Counted from the first letter of the stretch, positions 1 through 9,281 are shown. The stretch: 43,484 nt of DNA from Alphaproteobacteria bacterium (GCA_024275895.1 JAJRYE010000011.1:1-43484); one strand, 5' to 3'. Numbers and translations are program-made. Notes: generated by a model not told the origin, from the letters alone.

Positions 1-160
1 CGATAGTGATGCGCGACAACCGCGCCTTGTGCTCGGTTTCAGTCACCGTCAGACTGTCAATATTGTAACCGCGTCCAGAAAAAAGGCCGACCACCCGCGC
101 CAGAACCCCGGCCTCATTGTCAACCAGCACCGCAAGGGTATGCTGTTCAAGATTTTCCAT
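1..160 (-). CDS. ilvH: Acetolactate synthase small (regulatory) subunit, N-terminal part
   Basis: This is the first 53 codons of the regulatory subunit of acetohydroxyacid synthase; the gene runs off the left edge. The reading begins [20 protein letters not shown] and continues into the [11 protein letters not shown] segment typical of the IlvH/IlvN ACT domain, which binds valine for feedback inhibition. The ATG at 160-158 lies 3 bases after the ilvI stop codon, so the two subunits are co-transcribed and probably translationally coupled. The C-terminal part, and so the total length, is not visible. Identification rests on the ACT-domain sequence plus position after ilvI, and is secure. Confidence 0.93.
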   Translation of the reverse strand, partial: MENLEQHTLAVLVDNEAGVLARVVGLFSGRGYNIDSLTVTETEHKARLSRITI

Positions 161-163
161 TGT

Positions 164-1903
164 CTAACGCCCCACCGGATCAAGATTTTCCGCCTCGTCG
201 CCCAGCATCATTTCGTTATGCGCGGCGCCGGCCGGAATCATAGGATAGACATTGCCGATCTTGTGCACAACACAATCAAAGATGACCGGCCCGTCGGTTT
301 CAAACATGCACCTGATCGCCCCATCAAGCTCTTCGGGCTTTTGTGCCCGGATGCCGGTGGCGCCGAAAGCCTCCGCCAGCTTGACAAAATCCGGCAGGGA
401 TTCAGAATAGCTTTCCGAATAGCGGCTGCCATGAAACAGTTGCTGCCACTGGCGCACCATGCCCATAAAGCGGTTGTTGAGGATAAACACCTTGACCGGT
501 AAACGGTATTGCACCGCTGTTGCCATCTCCTGCATGGTCATCTGTATCGAGGCTTCGCCGGCAATATCGATCACCAGCGCTTGCGGGTGCGCGATCTGAA
601 CCCCCACGGCGGCAGGCAGGCCATAGCCCATGGTCCCCAGACCGCCCGAGGTCATCAACCGGTTTGGCGCTTCAAAACCAAAATGCTGCGCCGTCCACAT
701 CTGGTGCTGGCCAACTTCGGTGGTGATATAAGTATCGCGCCCCTTTGAAAGCTCAAACAGACGCTGGATTGCATATTGCGGCATGATATAATCTTTGAGA
801 TTTTGATAAGCTAGGCAGTTGCGCGCCCTCCAGATCCTGATCTGCGACCACCACGCCTCCAGCGCCTCATCATCCGGCCCGGCGCCGCGCGAACGCCAGA
901 TCCTTACCATCTCCTCAAGCACATGCCCGACATCGCCGACAATGGGAATATCGACCATGACATTCTTGTTGATGGATGAGGCGTCGATATCAATATGAAT
1001 GATTTTGGCGTTCGGCGCGAAGGTTTCCGGCGTGCCGGTAATCCGGTCGTCAAACCGCGCCCCGATGCACACCATCACATCGCAGTCATGCATCGCCATA
1101 TTGGCCTCATAGGTGCCGTGCATTCCCAGCATGCCGAGCCAGTTCTTGCCCGAAGCCGGGTAAGCGCCCAGGCCCATCAGGGTCGAGGTAATGGGAAAAT
1201 TGGTCATTTCCACCAGATCACGCAATAACCTTGAGGCCGCCGGGCCTGAATTGATCACCCCGCCGCCGGTATAAAAGATCGGGTTCTTGGCCGTGGCCAT
1301 CAAATCAACCGCGTCGCGGATCGCCTGGGCATTGCCCTTTAATTGCGGTTTATAGCTGTGGTGGCCGCTTTTATTCGGCCCTTGATACTTGCCCGTCCCG
1401 ATCTGGATATCCTTGGGGATATCCACAACCACCGGGCCGGGGCGCCCGTTAGTCGCCACGTAAAAGGCGTCATGAATGGTGTGAGCCAGCAAATTGCTAT
1501 CTTTCACCAGATAATTATGTTTGGTGCATGGCCGCGTAATCCCGACAATATCGGCCTCCTGAAAGGCATCATTGCCGATCAGTTGCGAGTAAACCTGCCC
1601 GGTAAGGCAGACGATCGGCGTTGAATCAAGCAGCGCATTGGCCAGTCCGGTAACCGTATTGGTCGCCCCCGGCCCCGATGTTACCAGCACCACCCCCGGC
1701 TTGCCAGTTGAGCGCGCATAACCCTCCGCCGCATGCACCGCGCCCTGTTCATGGCGCACCAGAATGTGGCGAATGGAGTTTTGCTGAAACAACTCATCAT
1801 AAATCGGCAAGGTGGCCCCCCCCGGATAACCAAAAACCGTATCAACACCCTGATCTACCAGCGCCTTGAGCACTATCTGCGCACCGGTCATTTCCTGCGC
1901 CAT
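164..1903 (-). CDS. ilvI: Acetolactate synthase large (catalytic) subunit
   Basis: This is the TPP-dependent enzyme that condenses pyruvate with pyruvate or 2-oxobutyrate, the first common step to valine, leucine and isoleucine. The 579-residue protein has the N-terminal pyrimidine-binding domain (FGYPGGATLPIYDEL, with the cofactor glutamate in RHEQGAVHAAEGYAR), a central domain and the C-terminal TPP/Mg domain ending in KVFILNNRFMGMV. I chose the ATG at 1903 because AAGGA lies 9 bases upstream and MAQEMTGAQ is where homology should begin; an ATG at 1960 would add 19 unconserved residues. The metal-binding GD of the TPP motif reads GEAS here, a conservative D-to-E change. ilvH follows after 3 bases. 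An inverted repeat at 1911-1942 overlaps the ribosome-binding site. Confidence 0.95.
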   Translation of the reverse strand: MAQEMTGAQIVLKALVDQGVDTVFGYPGGATLPIYDELFQQNSIRHILVRHEQGAVHAAEGYARSTGKPGVVLVTSGPGATNTVTGLANALLDSTPIVCLTGQVYSQLIGNDAFQEADIVGITRPCTKHNYLVKDSNLLAHTIHDAFYVATNGRPGPVVVDIPKDIQIGTGKYQGPNKSGHHSYKPQLKGNAQAIRDAVDLMATAKNPIFYTGGGVINSGPAASRLLRDLVEMTNFPITSTLMGLGAYPASGKNWLGMLGMHGTYEANMAMHDCDVMVCIGARFDDRITGTPETFAPNAKIIHIDIDASSINKNVMVDIPIVGDVGHVLEEMVRIWRSRGAGPDDEALEAWWSQIRIWRARNCLAYQNLKDYIMPQYAIQRLFELSKGRDTYITTEVGQHQMWTAQHFGFEAPNRLMTSGGLGTMGYGLPAAVGVQIAHPQALVIDIAGEASIQMTMQEMATAVQYRLPVKVFILNNRFMGMVRQWQQLFHGSRYSESYSESLPDFVKLAEAFGATGIRAQKPEELDGAIRCMFETDGPVIFDCVVHKIGNVYPMIPAGAAHNEMMLGDEAENLDPVGR

Positions 1904-1910
1904 TGCGAAT

Positions 1911-1942
1911 GGTCCTTTTGTTCCTAGGCATGAAAGAGGACC
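1911..1942 (-). promoter_or_regulatory. Inverted repeat covering the ilvI ribosome-binding site
   Basis: GGTCCT (1911-1916) and AGGACC (1937-1942) are perfect 6-bp inverted repeats. In the minus-strand mRNA the 3' arm contains the AAGGA that serves ilvI, so folding would hide the ribosome-binding site. The loop carries the palindrome CCTAGG. I see no leader peptide rich in Leu, Val or Ile. A regulatory role is inference. Confidence 0.3.
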
Positions 1943-2076
1943 GTACCTTATGATTGCCACATCAAAAAGTCACGGCCCTGCGAGTTTGTTTTTACCGGAA
2001 GCAGCCGCTCGATAAAACCGCCTTTCCCTGAAAAGAGCCGCACATTATCGCTTTGTTTAAGCCCGGTCAACCACGA

Positions 2077-3009
2077 CTACTGAATAAATGAAAATATTTT
2101 TTCTGTCTGACTTTCCAAATCTTGCTCAAACACCCAGCTCCACGCAATCATATTGCTTCTGAGCCAGGTCATCTGCCTTTTCGCATAGCGCCGCGAGGCG
2201 GTCTTGCTGTCCTTCAGCGCCTGCTCAAGCAAAAGATCGCCTTCAAGATGTAAAATCAGTTGTTTCAGCCCCAGCGTTTTCATCGCCGGCAGATCAGGAG
2301 CCAGATCAAGCGTCTTTATCGCCCGCGCCTCTTCCAGCGCTCCGGCTTCCACCATGGCGTCAAAACGCTGATCTATGCGCCCGTAAAGCGCGCCGCGCGG
2401 CGGGGCGATAACAAAGCGCCTGACCTCGTTTTCAGCCAGCAAAGGCGGCGCCGGTTTGTCCCTTTGCCACTCGGCAAGGGAGCGGCCCGTCGCTTCCAGC
2501 ACTTCCAGCGCCCGCACCAGCCGCTGCGGGTCGGTGCGTTGCAAACGCCCGGCCATAACAGGATCGCGCATGGTGAGGATTTTATGCAGGATTTCCGCCC
2601 CGTCTTTTTCCGCTCTGGCGCGCCAATACGCCCGGATATCAGGCGCAATATCAGGTACCGGCGCCACCCCCTCCAGCAGCATTTTGAAATAAAGCCCGGT
2701 GCCGCCGGTGATGATCGGCAATTGCCCACCCCGCCAGATCTGCGCCAGAACCGCCGCGACATCATCCAGCCACTTGCCCGCCGAATAGGCTTCCGCCGCG
2801 CTGACATGCCCATAGAGCCGGTGCGGTGCACGGGCCTCGTCCGCTTTGTCAGGACGGGCGTTCAAAATCCGTATCTGGGCATAAACCTGCATCGAATCGG
2901 CGTTGACAATCACCCCGTTCCATTTATCAGCCAAAAACATCGCCACCGAGGACTTGCCCCCGGCGGTCGGCCCTGCGATAAGGACCGCTGGTTTTTCAAT
3001 TTCACTCAT
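2077..3009 (-). CDS. miaA: tRNA dimethylallyltransferase
   Basis: MiaA transfers a dimethylallyl group to N6 of A37 in tRNAs that read UNN codons. The 310-residue protein has the family P-loop GPTAGGKS at residues 13-20, followed by DSMQVY at 38-43 where the tRNA adenine is recognised, and TGGTGLYF further on. The reading frame stays open upstream for about 170 codons, but that stretch is antisense to serB. The ATG at 3009 gives the normal N-terminus (MSEIEKPAVLIAGPTAGGKS) and has AAGG just upstream. serB starts 22 bases away on the other strand, so promoters for either gene must overlap the opposite coding region. Length and motifs are normal for the family. Confidence 0.95.
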   Translation of the reverse strand: MSEIEKPAVLIAGPTAGGKSSVAMFLADKWNGVIVNADSMQVYAQIRILNARPDKADEARAPHRLYGHVSAAEAYSAGKWLDDVAAVLAQIWRGGQLPIITGGTGLYFKMLLEGVAPVPDIAPDIRAYWRARAEKDGAEILHKILTMRDPVMAGRLQRTDPQRLVRALEVLEATGRSLAEWQRDKPAPPLLAENEVRRFVIAPPRGALYGRIDQRFDAMVEAGALEEARAIKTLDLAPDLPAMKTLGLKQLILHLEGDLLLEQALKDSKTASRRYAKRQMTWLRSNMIAWSWVFEQDLESQTEKIFSFIQ

Positions 3010-3031
3010 CACCTTACCTGATAGATTTTTT

Positions 3032-3922
3032 ATGGAATATGTCGCCATACTGATCGGTGCGCCACAAAAAAACACGCTCACCCGTGAAATCACACAATCC
3101 GCCTCGCTTATCCTGCCCGGCAATCCGGCGCCACGCTGGTTAAGTCCCGGAAACGCCGCCGAGTTCCGCTTTTTTGACGAGGGTGGTGAATGGGGCGCAC
3201 GGTCTGATTTACGCGCCACTTTATATGGCCTGCCGCTTGATATTGCCATTTTGCCCGCCCGGGAGCGCCGCCGCAAGAAACTGCTGATTGCCGATATGGA
3301 TTCGACCATTATCGGCCAGGAATGCATCGATGAAATCGCCGCCGAAGCCGGCAAGGGTGATGAAGTGAGCGCGATTACCGAAGCGGCCATGTACGGCGGG
3401 CTTGATTTCAGAAGCGCCCTGCGCGCCCGCATCCGCCTGATCGAGGGGCTGAATGAAGCGGTACTGGCCCGGGTCGCCGATAAACGCCTGCATTTAAATC
3501 CCGGCGCCCGGACGCTGGTGCAGACCATGCGGGCAAACGGCGCCTATTGCGCTCTGGTTTCCGGCGGTTTTACCTTTTTTACCCGGATAATCGCAAAGCG
3601 CGCCGGCTTCCATGCCAATCGCGGCAATGAATTGCTGTTCATCAATGGTCAGCTGACCGGCGTTGCCGACCCGGTCCTTGGCCGCGAGGCCAAGCGCGAT
3701 GCGCTTGAGGAATATAGAATTAAGTTGAATATTGCGGCCGCCGACACATTGGCCGTGGGAGACGGCGCCAATGATCTTGATATGCTGGAGGCGGCAAATC
3801 TCGGCGTCGCCTATCACGCCAAACCCCTGGTCGCCGAAGACGCCCGCGTCAGCATAGACCACGCCAGCCTCACCGCCCTGCTCTATTTACAGGGCTACTC
3901 GGATGACGAGTTCATTGAATAA
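3032..3922 (+). CDS. serB: Phosphoserine phosphatase
   Basis: SerB catalyses the last step of serine synthesis, hydrolysing O-phosphoserine. The 296-residue protein is a HAD-superfamily phosphatase: motif I is DMDST at residues 88-92 (D88 would be the nucleophile and D90 the general acid), motif II lies in the VSGGFTFFT segment and motif III is VGDGANDLDML. The first 80 or so residues form the variable N-terminal domain seen in proteobacterial SerB. I took the ATG at 3032, giving MEYVAILIGAP, because upstream in-frame codons are antisense to miaA. It diverges from miaA and converges on degP, with a hairpin terminator between serB and degP. Confidence 0.94.
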   Translation: MEYVAILIGAPQKNTLTREITQSASLILPGNPAPRWLSPGNAAEFRFFDEGGEWGARSDLRATLYGLPLDIAILPARERRRKKLLIADMDSTIIGQECIDEIAAEAGKGDEVSAITEAAMYGGLDFRSALRARIRLIEGLNEAVLARVADKRLHLNPGARTLVQTMRANGAYCALVSGGFTFFTRIIAKRAGFHANRGNELLFINGQLTGVADPVLGREAKRDALEEYRIKLNIAAADTLAVGDGANDLDMLEAANLGVAYHAKPLVAEDARVSIDHASLTALLYLQGYSDDEFIE

Positions 3923-3950
3923 GGCGCCTCCATCAGGAGATGGAGACGCC
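3923..3950. terminator. Bidirectional hairpin between convergent serB and degP
   Basis: GGCGCCTCCATC (3923-3934) pairs with GATGGAGACGCC (3939-3950) around a 4-base loop with one mismatch. It starts directly after the serB stop and ends 7 bases before the degP stop codon. There is no long T run, so it is a hairpin that could act in both directions rather than a textbook intrinsic terminator. Confidence 0.6.
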
Positions 3951-3957
3951 CCGTTCA

Positions 3958-5451
3958 TTATTTTTTCTTGCCGATCCGCACGGCGATAAAGCGGCGTTCA
4001 CCGAGCTTGTCGGAAAGCAGAAGCAAGACCGACTTGCGTCCCTTTTCGCGTGACGCCTCGATTTTGCGTTTGACATCGGAGGGTTTGAGAACCTCTTCCT
4101 GATTGACTTCGACAATCACCTGCCCCTTGCGCACGCCTTTTTCAAAAGCGACGCCTGACTGGTCGACATCAACAATCATTACGCCGGTGACTTTTTCCGA
4201 AACCTTGTACTCCTCGCGCAAGGCATCGGTCAGAACCGAAAGGCTCATGCCAAGCACCTGCGTGACTTCTGCTTTTTCGCCATTATCACTCATGGCCTTG
4301 GTTTTCGCCTTGGCGAGTTTTTCGCCATCCTCAAGACGGCCCAGATTCACTGCCAAAACAACCTTCTCGCCCTTGCGCAAAATCTCGACCTTGACTTCCT
4401 TGCCAATGTCGGATCTGGCCACCATCTTGGGCAGATCGCGCATGCGTTTGACTTCCGCGCCGTCAAATTTCAGGATCACATCACCGGGCTGCACCCCGGC
4501 CTTGGCCGCCGGTCCGTCCGGGTTAACCCCGGCCACCAGCGCGCCCCTGGGCTTGTCCAGCCCTAAAGATTCGGCAATCTCGTCGGTCACCGTCTGGATA
4601 CGGACCCCGAGCCAGCCGCGCCGCGTCTCGCCATATTTGAGCAATTGCGCCACCACCGGACTGGCGGTGTCCGAGGGCACCGAAAACCCGATGCCTATCG
4701 AGCCGCCCGAAGGCGAGATAATCGCTGTGTTGATACCGATAACCTCACCCGCCATATTAAACAGCGGCCCGCCCGAATTGCCTTTGTTGATGGCGGCATC
4801 GGTCTGGATATAGTCATCATAGGGGCCCGAATTGATATTGCGGTTGCGGGCCGAGACAATGCCGACCGTGACCGTTCCGCCCAGACCAAAGGGATTTCCG
4901 ATCGCCATAACCCAGTCGCCGACGCGCATTGTCTTTGATGTGCCGAATTTCACCGCCTTGAGCGGGCTCTTGGGCTTGACCTTCAATACCGCAATGTCGA
5001 TTTTCGGGTCGCGCCCGACAATTTCGGCCTTGAGCTTGCTGCCATCGTTAAAATTGATGGTGATTTCATCCGCATTCTTGATGACATGATTATTGGTAAT
5101 CACAATTCCCGCCGGGTCAATAACAAAGCCCGAGCCCAGCGAGCGCACCTTGCGCTGCCTTTTCTGGCCATTTTTGTCCTGTTTGAAAAATTCATCGAAA
5201 AACTTCTCGAACGGGCTGCCCTTGGGCAATTTGGGGCGCGGTACCGGTTTGTGCCCCTTAAGCTTCTGGGTGGTGGAAATATTCACAACGGCGTCGATCA
5301 GGCCTTCCGCCAGATCGGCAACAGAAGCCGGCCCCGTGCTGCGCGCCGCTCCTGGCTGCGCGCTCATCAAAACAGCGGCCAGCACAAATCCGAAAGCCGC
5401 AACCATATTTACGGCTCTGGTCTTCATGCCGTTATTTCCACGTCTTATCAT
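3958..5451 (-). CDS. degP: DegP/HtrA-family periplasmic serine protease
   Basis: This is a trypsin-like envelope protease and chaperone of the Do/HtrA family. Taking the ATG at 5451 gives 497 residues: a signal peptide (basic start, then a hydrophobic stretch ending near AQPGAARS), a protease domain with catalytic His122 (TNNHVI), Asp153 (DIAVLK) and Ser226 (GNSGGP), and two C-terminal PDZ domains. AAGGAG lies 11 bases before this ATG. A second candidate ATG at 5427 has only a weak GGAA but also leaves a good signal peptide, so the exact start is open. It is the last gene after hflK, hflC and a DUF2065 gene on the same strand, all concerned with membrane or envelope protein quality control. 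Confidence 0.93.
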   Translation of the reverse strand: MIRRGNNGMKTRAVNMVAAFGFVLAAVLMSAQPGAARSTGPASVADLAEGLIDAVVNISTTQKLKGHKPVPRPKLPKGSPFEKFFDEFFKQDKNGQKRQRKVRSLGSGFVIDPAGIVITNNHVIKNADEITINFNDGSKLKAEIVGRDPKIDIAVLKVKPKSPLKAVKFGTSKTMRVGDWVMAIGNPFGLGGTVTVGIVSARNRNINSGPYDDYIQTDAAINKGNSGGPLFNMAGEVIGINTAIISPSGGSIGIGFSVPSDTASPVVAQLLKYGETRRGWLGVRIQTVTDEIAESLGLDKPRGALVAGVNPDGPAAKAGVQPGDVILKFDGAEVKRMRDLPKMVARSDIGKEVKVEILRKGEKVVLAVNLGRLEDGEKLAKAKTKAMSDNGEKAEVTQVLGMSLSVLTDALREEYKVSEKVTGVMIVDVDQSGVAFEKGVRKGQVIVEVNQEEVLKPSDVKRKIEASREKGRKSVLLLLSDKLGERRFIAVRIGKKK

Positions 5452-5579
5452 TTCGCCTACAACTCCTTGGCTTGAAACAGGCAATATTCCCAAGAAGAGT
5501 ATTTCCCCCCTCAGGAATTTGCAAACAGTATTCCCGGCCCGGCCTTACACGGCTGCGTTATCACGCCCGGCGAACAGGA

Positions 5580-5762
5580 TCACCTGGACAGCCAGACAAT
5601 CAACACCCCCAGAGCCAGCGCAATCACACCGCCGGTGCGCAATGTCTGGTCGGGGATCTGCCCGGCCATCTTCGCCATCCGCCGGACCCCGCCGGGGAAG
5701 AGCGCATAAAGCAGCCCTTCTATGACCAGAACAAGGCCGATCCCGACAAACAGGTCCCGCAT
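5580..5762 (-). CDS. DUF2065 (YjeT-like) small membrane protein
   Basis: This 60-residue protein has two hydrophobic segments (about residues 4-22 and 42-58) separated by a basic loop (GGVRRMAKMAGQ), the layout of the DUF2065 family. The function of that family is unknown. The start codon follows the hflC stop by 5 bases, and degP comes next, so it belongs to the hflK-hflC-degP transcription unit. This position beside hflC is common in proteobacteria and supports a real gene despite the size. Confidence 0.88.
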   Translation of the reverse strand: MRDLFVGIGLVLVIEGLLYALFPGGVRRMAKMAGQIPDQTLRTGGVIALALGVLIVWLSR

Positions 5763-5767
5763 GGGTT

Positions 5768-6661
5768 TTATTGCGCCGGGCTGGCAGCGCCGGTTTTACC
5801 TGATGCATCACGGAAATAGCGGAAGAATTCCGAGGTCGGAGACAGCACCATCGTCGTGCCCTCCGCCGTCAGTCCCTTCTCATAGGCCAGCATCGAACGA
5901 TAGAAGGCGAAAAATTCAGGATCCTTGCCAAAAGCTTCAGCATAAATCCGGTTGCGCTCTCCATCGCCCTGACCTCTGATTTTCTCACCGTCACGTCTCG
6001 CCTCAGCTACGAGAACCGACACATCCCTGTCCGACTTGGCGCGGATACGCTGGGATTGCTCGTTGCCCTTCGCCCGGATTTCCGTCGCCATCTGCTGGCG
6101 TTCGGTCTGCATCCGCCGGAAAATCGCTTCCGAGTTGGTTTCCGGCAAATCCGCCCGGCGTATACGCACATCAACCACCGTAATGCCGAAAGTCTTGCCT
6201 TCGGCATTGATCTGCTGCGAAATCAGCTGCATCAGTTGCGGGCGTTTATCGCGCACAATATCGATGAAGGACGCAGCGCCCAGAACACGGCGCACGGCCG
6301 AGTTCAACAAGGTGGAAAGCCGTGAATTGGCAACCCTGGCATTGCCCAGGGACTGGTAGAATTTGAGCGGGTTGGTAATCTTGTAGCGGGCAAAGGCGTC
6401 CACAACCAGCCGCTTGGGGTCATTGGAGATAACCTCCTGCACCGGCGAATCCAGATTGAGGATACGTTTGTCCAGCAAAACCACATTCTGGACAAACGGC
6501 ATTTTAAAGTGCAGCCCCGGTGTTAAAACCGCCCGCTTGACATCACCGAATTGCAGAACCAGCGCTTGCTGGGTCTGGTAAACGATAAAGAACGAATTGA
6601 AAGCAACAAAGGCCAGTCCGGCAAGGACCACCATTGCCAAAACAAATACCGGTTTTTGCAT
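5768..6661 (-). CDS. hflC: Modulator of FtsH protease, HflC
   Basis: HflC forms a large cage in the inner membrane with HflK, enclosing the FtsH protease and limiting its access to membrane substrates. The 297-residue protein has one N-terminal transmembrane segment (about residues 5-27) followed by an SPFH/band-7 domain (YQTQQALVLQFGDVKRAVLTPGLHFKMPF) and a long charged helix. Its ATG overlaps the hflK stop codon by one base (TAATG), indicating tight coupling. It is followed by the DUF2065 gene. Length and context are those of a normal HflC. Confidence 0.95.
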   Translation of the reverse strand: MQKPVFVLAMVVLAGLAFVAFNSFFIVYQTQQALVLQFGDVKRAVLTPGLHFKMPFVQNVVLLDKRILNLDSPVQEVISNDPKRLVVDAFARYKITNPLKFYQSLGNARVANSRLSTLLNSAVRRVLGAASFIDIVRDKRPQLMQLISQQINAEGKTFGITVVDVRIRRADLPETNSEAIFRRMQTERQQMATEIRAKGNEQSQRIRAKSDRDVSVLVAEARRDGEKIRGQGDGERNRIYAEAFGKDPEFFAFYRSMLAYEKGLTAEGTTMVLSPTSEFFRYFRDASGKTGAASPAQ

Positions 6662-7803
6662 TATTTTTCTCCTCCGGAAGGCTTGGCCCTGCTGGTCAGC
6701 TCATTCAGCGGCAAATAGGGGACAACCCCCGAGGCGCCGCCGGCCTTTTCATCAATCACAACTTTTTTCATATCCGCAAACACCTTCTCCAGTGTCTCCA
6801 GGAACATGCGCTTGCGGGTCACTTCCGGCGCCTTGGCATATTCCTTGTAAATTGCCTTGTAGCGCGAAGCCTGACCAACTGCTTCGGCCACCACCCGCGC
6901 CTTGTAGGCTTCTGCATCCTGCATGATCCGCGAGGCCTTGCCGCGCGCGACCGGAACAACCTTGTTGGCGTATTCCGTCGCCTCGTTGATCGCCCTTTCC
7001 TGATCGGCCTCGGCCGCCTGCACATCACGGAAAGCCTCGATCACCTGCGCCGGAGGATCAGTTTTTTGCAGTTGCACATTGGAAATCAGAATTCCGGCAT
7101 CGTAGCCATCCAGGGTTTTCTGGACCAGCGTTTTGACCTTGTCCTCAATCTCCTGCTTTTTTTCCGACAAGATGGGCTGAATCTTGTTTTGCCCGACAAT
7201 CTCGCGCATGGCGCTTTCCGCCACCGCCTTGACCGTGCTTATCGGATCATAAATGTTAAAGAGATATTTGCCCGCATCCTTGATGACCCAGAACACGGAA
7301 AAATCAAGATCGACAATATTCTCGTCGCCCGTCAGCATCAGGCTTTCTTCCGGCACATCGCGCTCGATGCTGGGCTGGGCGCCACGCCTGAAATCACCGC
7401 TGGCGCGCATGCCGATATCGGTACGGTTCACCCGCGTTACCTTGGGGGTCAGCGCTTCGGCAATCGGCCATGGCAGATGGTAATTCAGCCCCGGCTGCGT
7501 CAGCTTGGTGAACTTGCCGAACATAAGCTCAACGCCCTGCTCATCGGTATTCACCCGGTAAAACCCGGTAAAGCCCCAGATCACCAGGGCAACAATAACG
7601 ACAAGGCCAATCCCCTTGCCGCCAAGAGAGCCGCCCGGGGCAAATTTCTTGAATTTTTCCTGCCCCTGCCGCAACAGATCTTCCAGATCCGGCGGTTGAG
7701 GTCCTTTTCCTGAAGGCCCCTGCCCCCATGGTCCCTGGCCTCCGCCACCTTTCCAGCCGCCGCCTCCGCCGCCGCCACTACCGCCTTGATCACCCCAGGG
7801 CAT
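6661..7803 (-). CDS. hflK: FtsH protease activity modulator HflK
   Basis: HflK is the partner of HflC in the FtsH-regulating membrane complex. The 380-residue protein begins with a glycine- and tryptophan-rich cytoplasmic tail (residues 1-35), a single transmembrane helix (about 65-82), then the SPFH domain (VNTDEQGVELMFGKF) and a coiled-coil region rich in Ala, Glu and Lys. The ATG at 7803 has AAGGA 8 bases upstream. It is the first gene of hflK-hflC-DUF2065-degP; the 101 bases before it, after folA, would have to hold the promoter. I do not see a convincing sigma70 pair there. Confidence 0.95.
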   Translation of the reverse strand: MPWGDQGGSGGGGGGGWKGGGGQGPWGQGPSGKGPQPPDLEDLLRQGQEKFKKFAPGGSLGGKGIGLVVIVALVIWGFTGFYRVNTDEQGVELMFGKFTKLTQPGLNYHLPWPIAEALTPKVTRVNRTDIGMRASGDFRRGAQPSIERDVPEESLMLTGDENIVDLDFSVFWVIKDAGKYLFNIYDPISTVKAVAESAMREIVGQNKIQPILSEKKQEIEDKVKTLVQKTLDGYDAGILISNVQLQKTDPPAQVIEAFRDVQAAEADQERAINEATEYANKVVPVARGKASRIMQDAEAYKARVVAEAVGQASRYKAIYKEYAKAPEVTRKRMFLETLEKVFADMKKVVIDEKAGGASGVVPYLPLNELTSRAKPSGGEK

Positions 7804-7904
7804 ATTCGATGTCCTTCCCGTTTGTTCTTAAAAACTTCTGTTATACGGCTTATAGCTCAGCCGCGCGTGATTAAGTAGCTAGATTTGTGGCCCGGGGGCG
7901 AATT

Positions 7905-8411
7905 TCAAGCCCTGTCCAGCACGATAATCGAGTAATCTTCACTATTCCCGCCCTGCCCGGCATGGAATTCACGCGATATTTCACGCCATTCGCTTTTCAC
8001 AAGCTGCGGAAAAACCGTATCGCCGGGTGGTCTGGCATGAACCCGGGTTAAATAAATCCGCGCCGCCACAGACAGGCTTTGCTCGTAAATCTGCGCCCCG
8101 CCGATCACACAAATTTCATCCGCGCAGCGCCCGGCCGCCTTCTCGCGCGCCAGAGCTATCGCCTCTTGCACCGAGGCAACCGCAAAGACCCCGCCGGCCG
8201 CAAAGTCTTCCTGCCGCGTAATGACAATGTTATCGCGCCCGTCAAGAACCTTCGGCAGGGAGTCAAAAGTCTTGCGCCCCATGATGACGGGCTTGCCCAT
8301 GGTGATCTTGCGGAAAAACCGCATATCCCCCCTGAGTCGCCATGGCAGTTTGCCGTCCATGCCGATAACGCCGTTTTCGGCCACCGCAACCACAAGACTG
8401 ATACGAGTCAC
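7905..8411 (-). CDS. folA: Dihydrofolate reductase
   Basis: FolA reduces dihydrofolate to tetrahydrofolate with NADPH, regenerating the cofactor used up by thymidylate synthase. The 168-residue protein shows the DHFR N-terminal strand and Met20-loop region ([20 protein letters not shown]), the acidic residue in LRGDMRFF that protonates substrate, and GRKTFDSLP for NADPH binding. Translation starts at a GTG whose codon overlaps the thyA stop by 4 bases, so it is coupled to thyA. The thyA-folA pair is a classic metabolic unit. Confidence 0.95.
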   Translation of the reverse strand: MTRISLVVAVAENGVIGMDGKLPWRLRGDMRFFRKITMGKPVIMGRKTFDSLPKVLDGRDNIVITRQEDFAAGGVFAVASVQEAIALAREKAAGRCADEICVIGGAQIYEQSLSVAARIYLTRVHARPPGDTVFPQLVKSEWREISREFHAGQGGNSEDYSIIVLDRA

Positions 8412-9199
8412 ACCGCCACCGGTGCTTTGATATGCGGGGCAGGTTCATAGCCGCTCAACCCAAAATCAGCAAAGGAAAAGCCGAAAATATCGTCGATATC
8501 GGGATTGATCTGCATTCGCGGCAGAGGGCGCGGTTTGCGGGCAAGCTGCACCTCCACCTGCTCCAGATGGTTTATATATAAATGCACATCGCCAAATGTG
8601 TGGATAAACTCACCCGGCTCATACCCCGTCACCTGCGCCACCATCATGGTGAGCAGCGCATAAGAGGCGATATTGAACGGCACACCCAGAAAAACATCGG
8701 CGCTGCGCTGATAAAGCTGGCACGAAAGTTTATTGCCCGCCACATAAAACTGAAACAAACAGTGGCAGGGCGGCAGCGCCATATGATCGACATCGGCCGG
8801 ATTCCACGCCGAAACCATCAGACGCCGCGAATCCGGATTTGATTTGATCTGCCCGATCAGGTGTGCAATCTGGTCCAGCTTGCCCGATTTGGTCGGCCAT
8901 GAGCGCCACTGATGGCCGTAAACCGGCCCCAGATCGCCGTTTTCATCGGCCCATTCATCCCAGATCCGCACCCCGTTCCGCTTCAGATAGGAAATATTGG
9001 TATCGCCCTGCAAAAACCACAACAGTTCATGGATGATCGATTTCAGATGCAGTTTTTTTGTTGTCAGCACCGGAAACCCCTGCGCCAGATCAAAGCGCAT
9101 CTGATAGCCGAACACTGAAAGCGTTCCGGTTCCCGTCCGGTCATCCTTGCGCGAACCAGCATCGCGCACATACCTCATGAGATCAAGATATTGCTGCAT
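8408..9199 (-). CDS. thyA: Thymidylate synthase
   Basis: ThyA methylates dUMP to dTMP using methylene-tetrahydrofolate. The 263-residue protein is full length (E. coli ThyA has 264) and contains the nucleophile Cys145 in [10 protein letters not shown], the phosphate-binding [10 protein letters not shown] segment and the folate-site C-terminus KAPVAV. The ATG at 9199 has GGAAG upstream at a suitable distance. folA overlaps its end. Upstream, the divergent tmRNA gene begins about 80 bases away, so the two share a compact divergent promoter region. Confidence 0.97.
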   Translation of the reverse strand: MQQYLDLMRYVRDAGSRKDDRTGTGTLSVFGYQMRFDLAQGFPVLTTKKLHLKSIIHELLWFLQGDTNISYLKRNGVRIWDEWADENGDLGPVYGHQWRSWPTKSGKLDQIAHLIGQIKSNPDSRRLMVSAWNPADVDHMALPPCHCLFQFYVAGNKLSCQLYQRSADVFLGVPFNIASYALLTMMVAQVTGYEPGEFIHTFGDVHLYINHLEQVEVQLARKPRPLPRMQINPDIDDIFGFSFADFGLSGYEPAPHIKAPVAV

Positions 9200-9269
9200 G
9201 GCTTCTTCCTTTTAGGCGATTCGCGACGAATATCGCATAATAAACCTTTTTTTTGCCTTTCTTTGTTCC

Positions 9270-9275
9270 TATATT
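9270..9275 (+). promoter_or_regulatory. -10 element of the tmRNA gene
   Basis: TATATT ends 6 bases before the GTCGGC hairpin at 9282 where the tmRNA precursor appears to start. The upstream -35 region is only a T-rich stretch with no good match to TTGACA, so the assignment rests on the -10 and its position. Confidence 0.4.
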
Positions 9276-9281
9276 CACAAT

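Noticed and set aside
3010-3528. N-terminal extension of MiaA to 483 residues
   Set aside because: The extension is antisense to serB. The conserved protein begins at 3009 with a proper ribosome-binding site.
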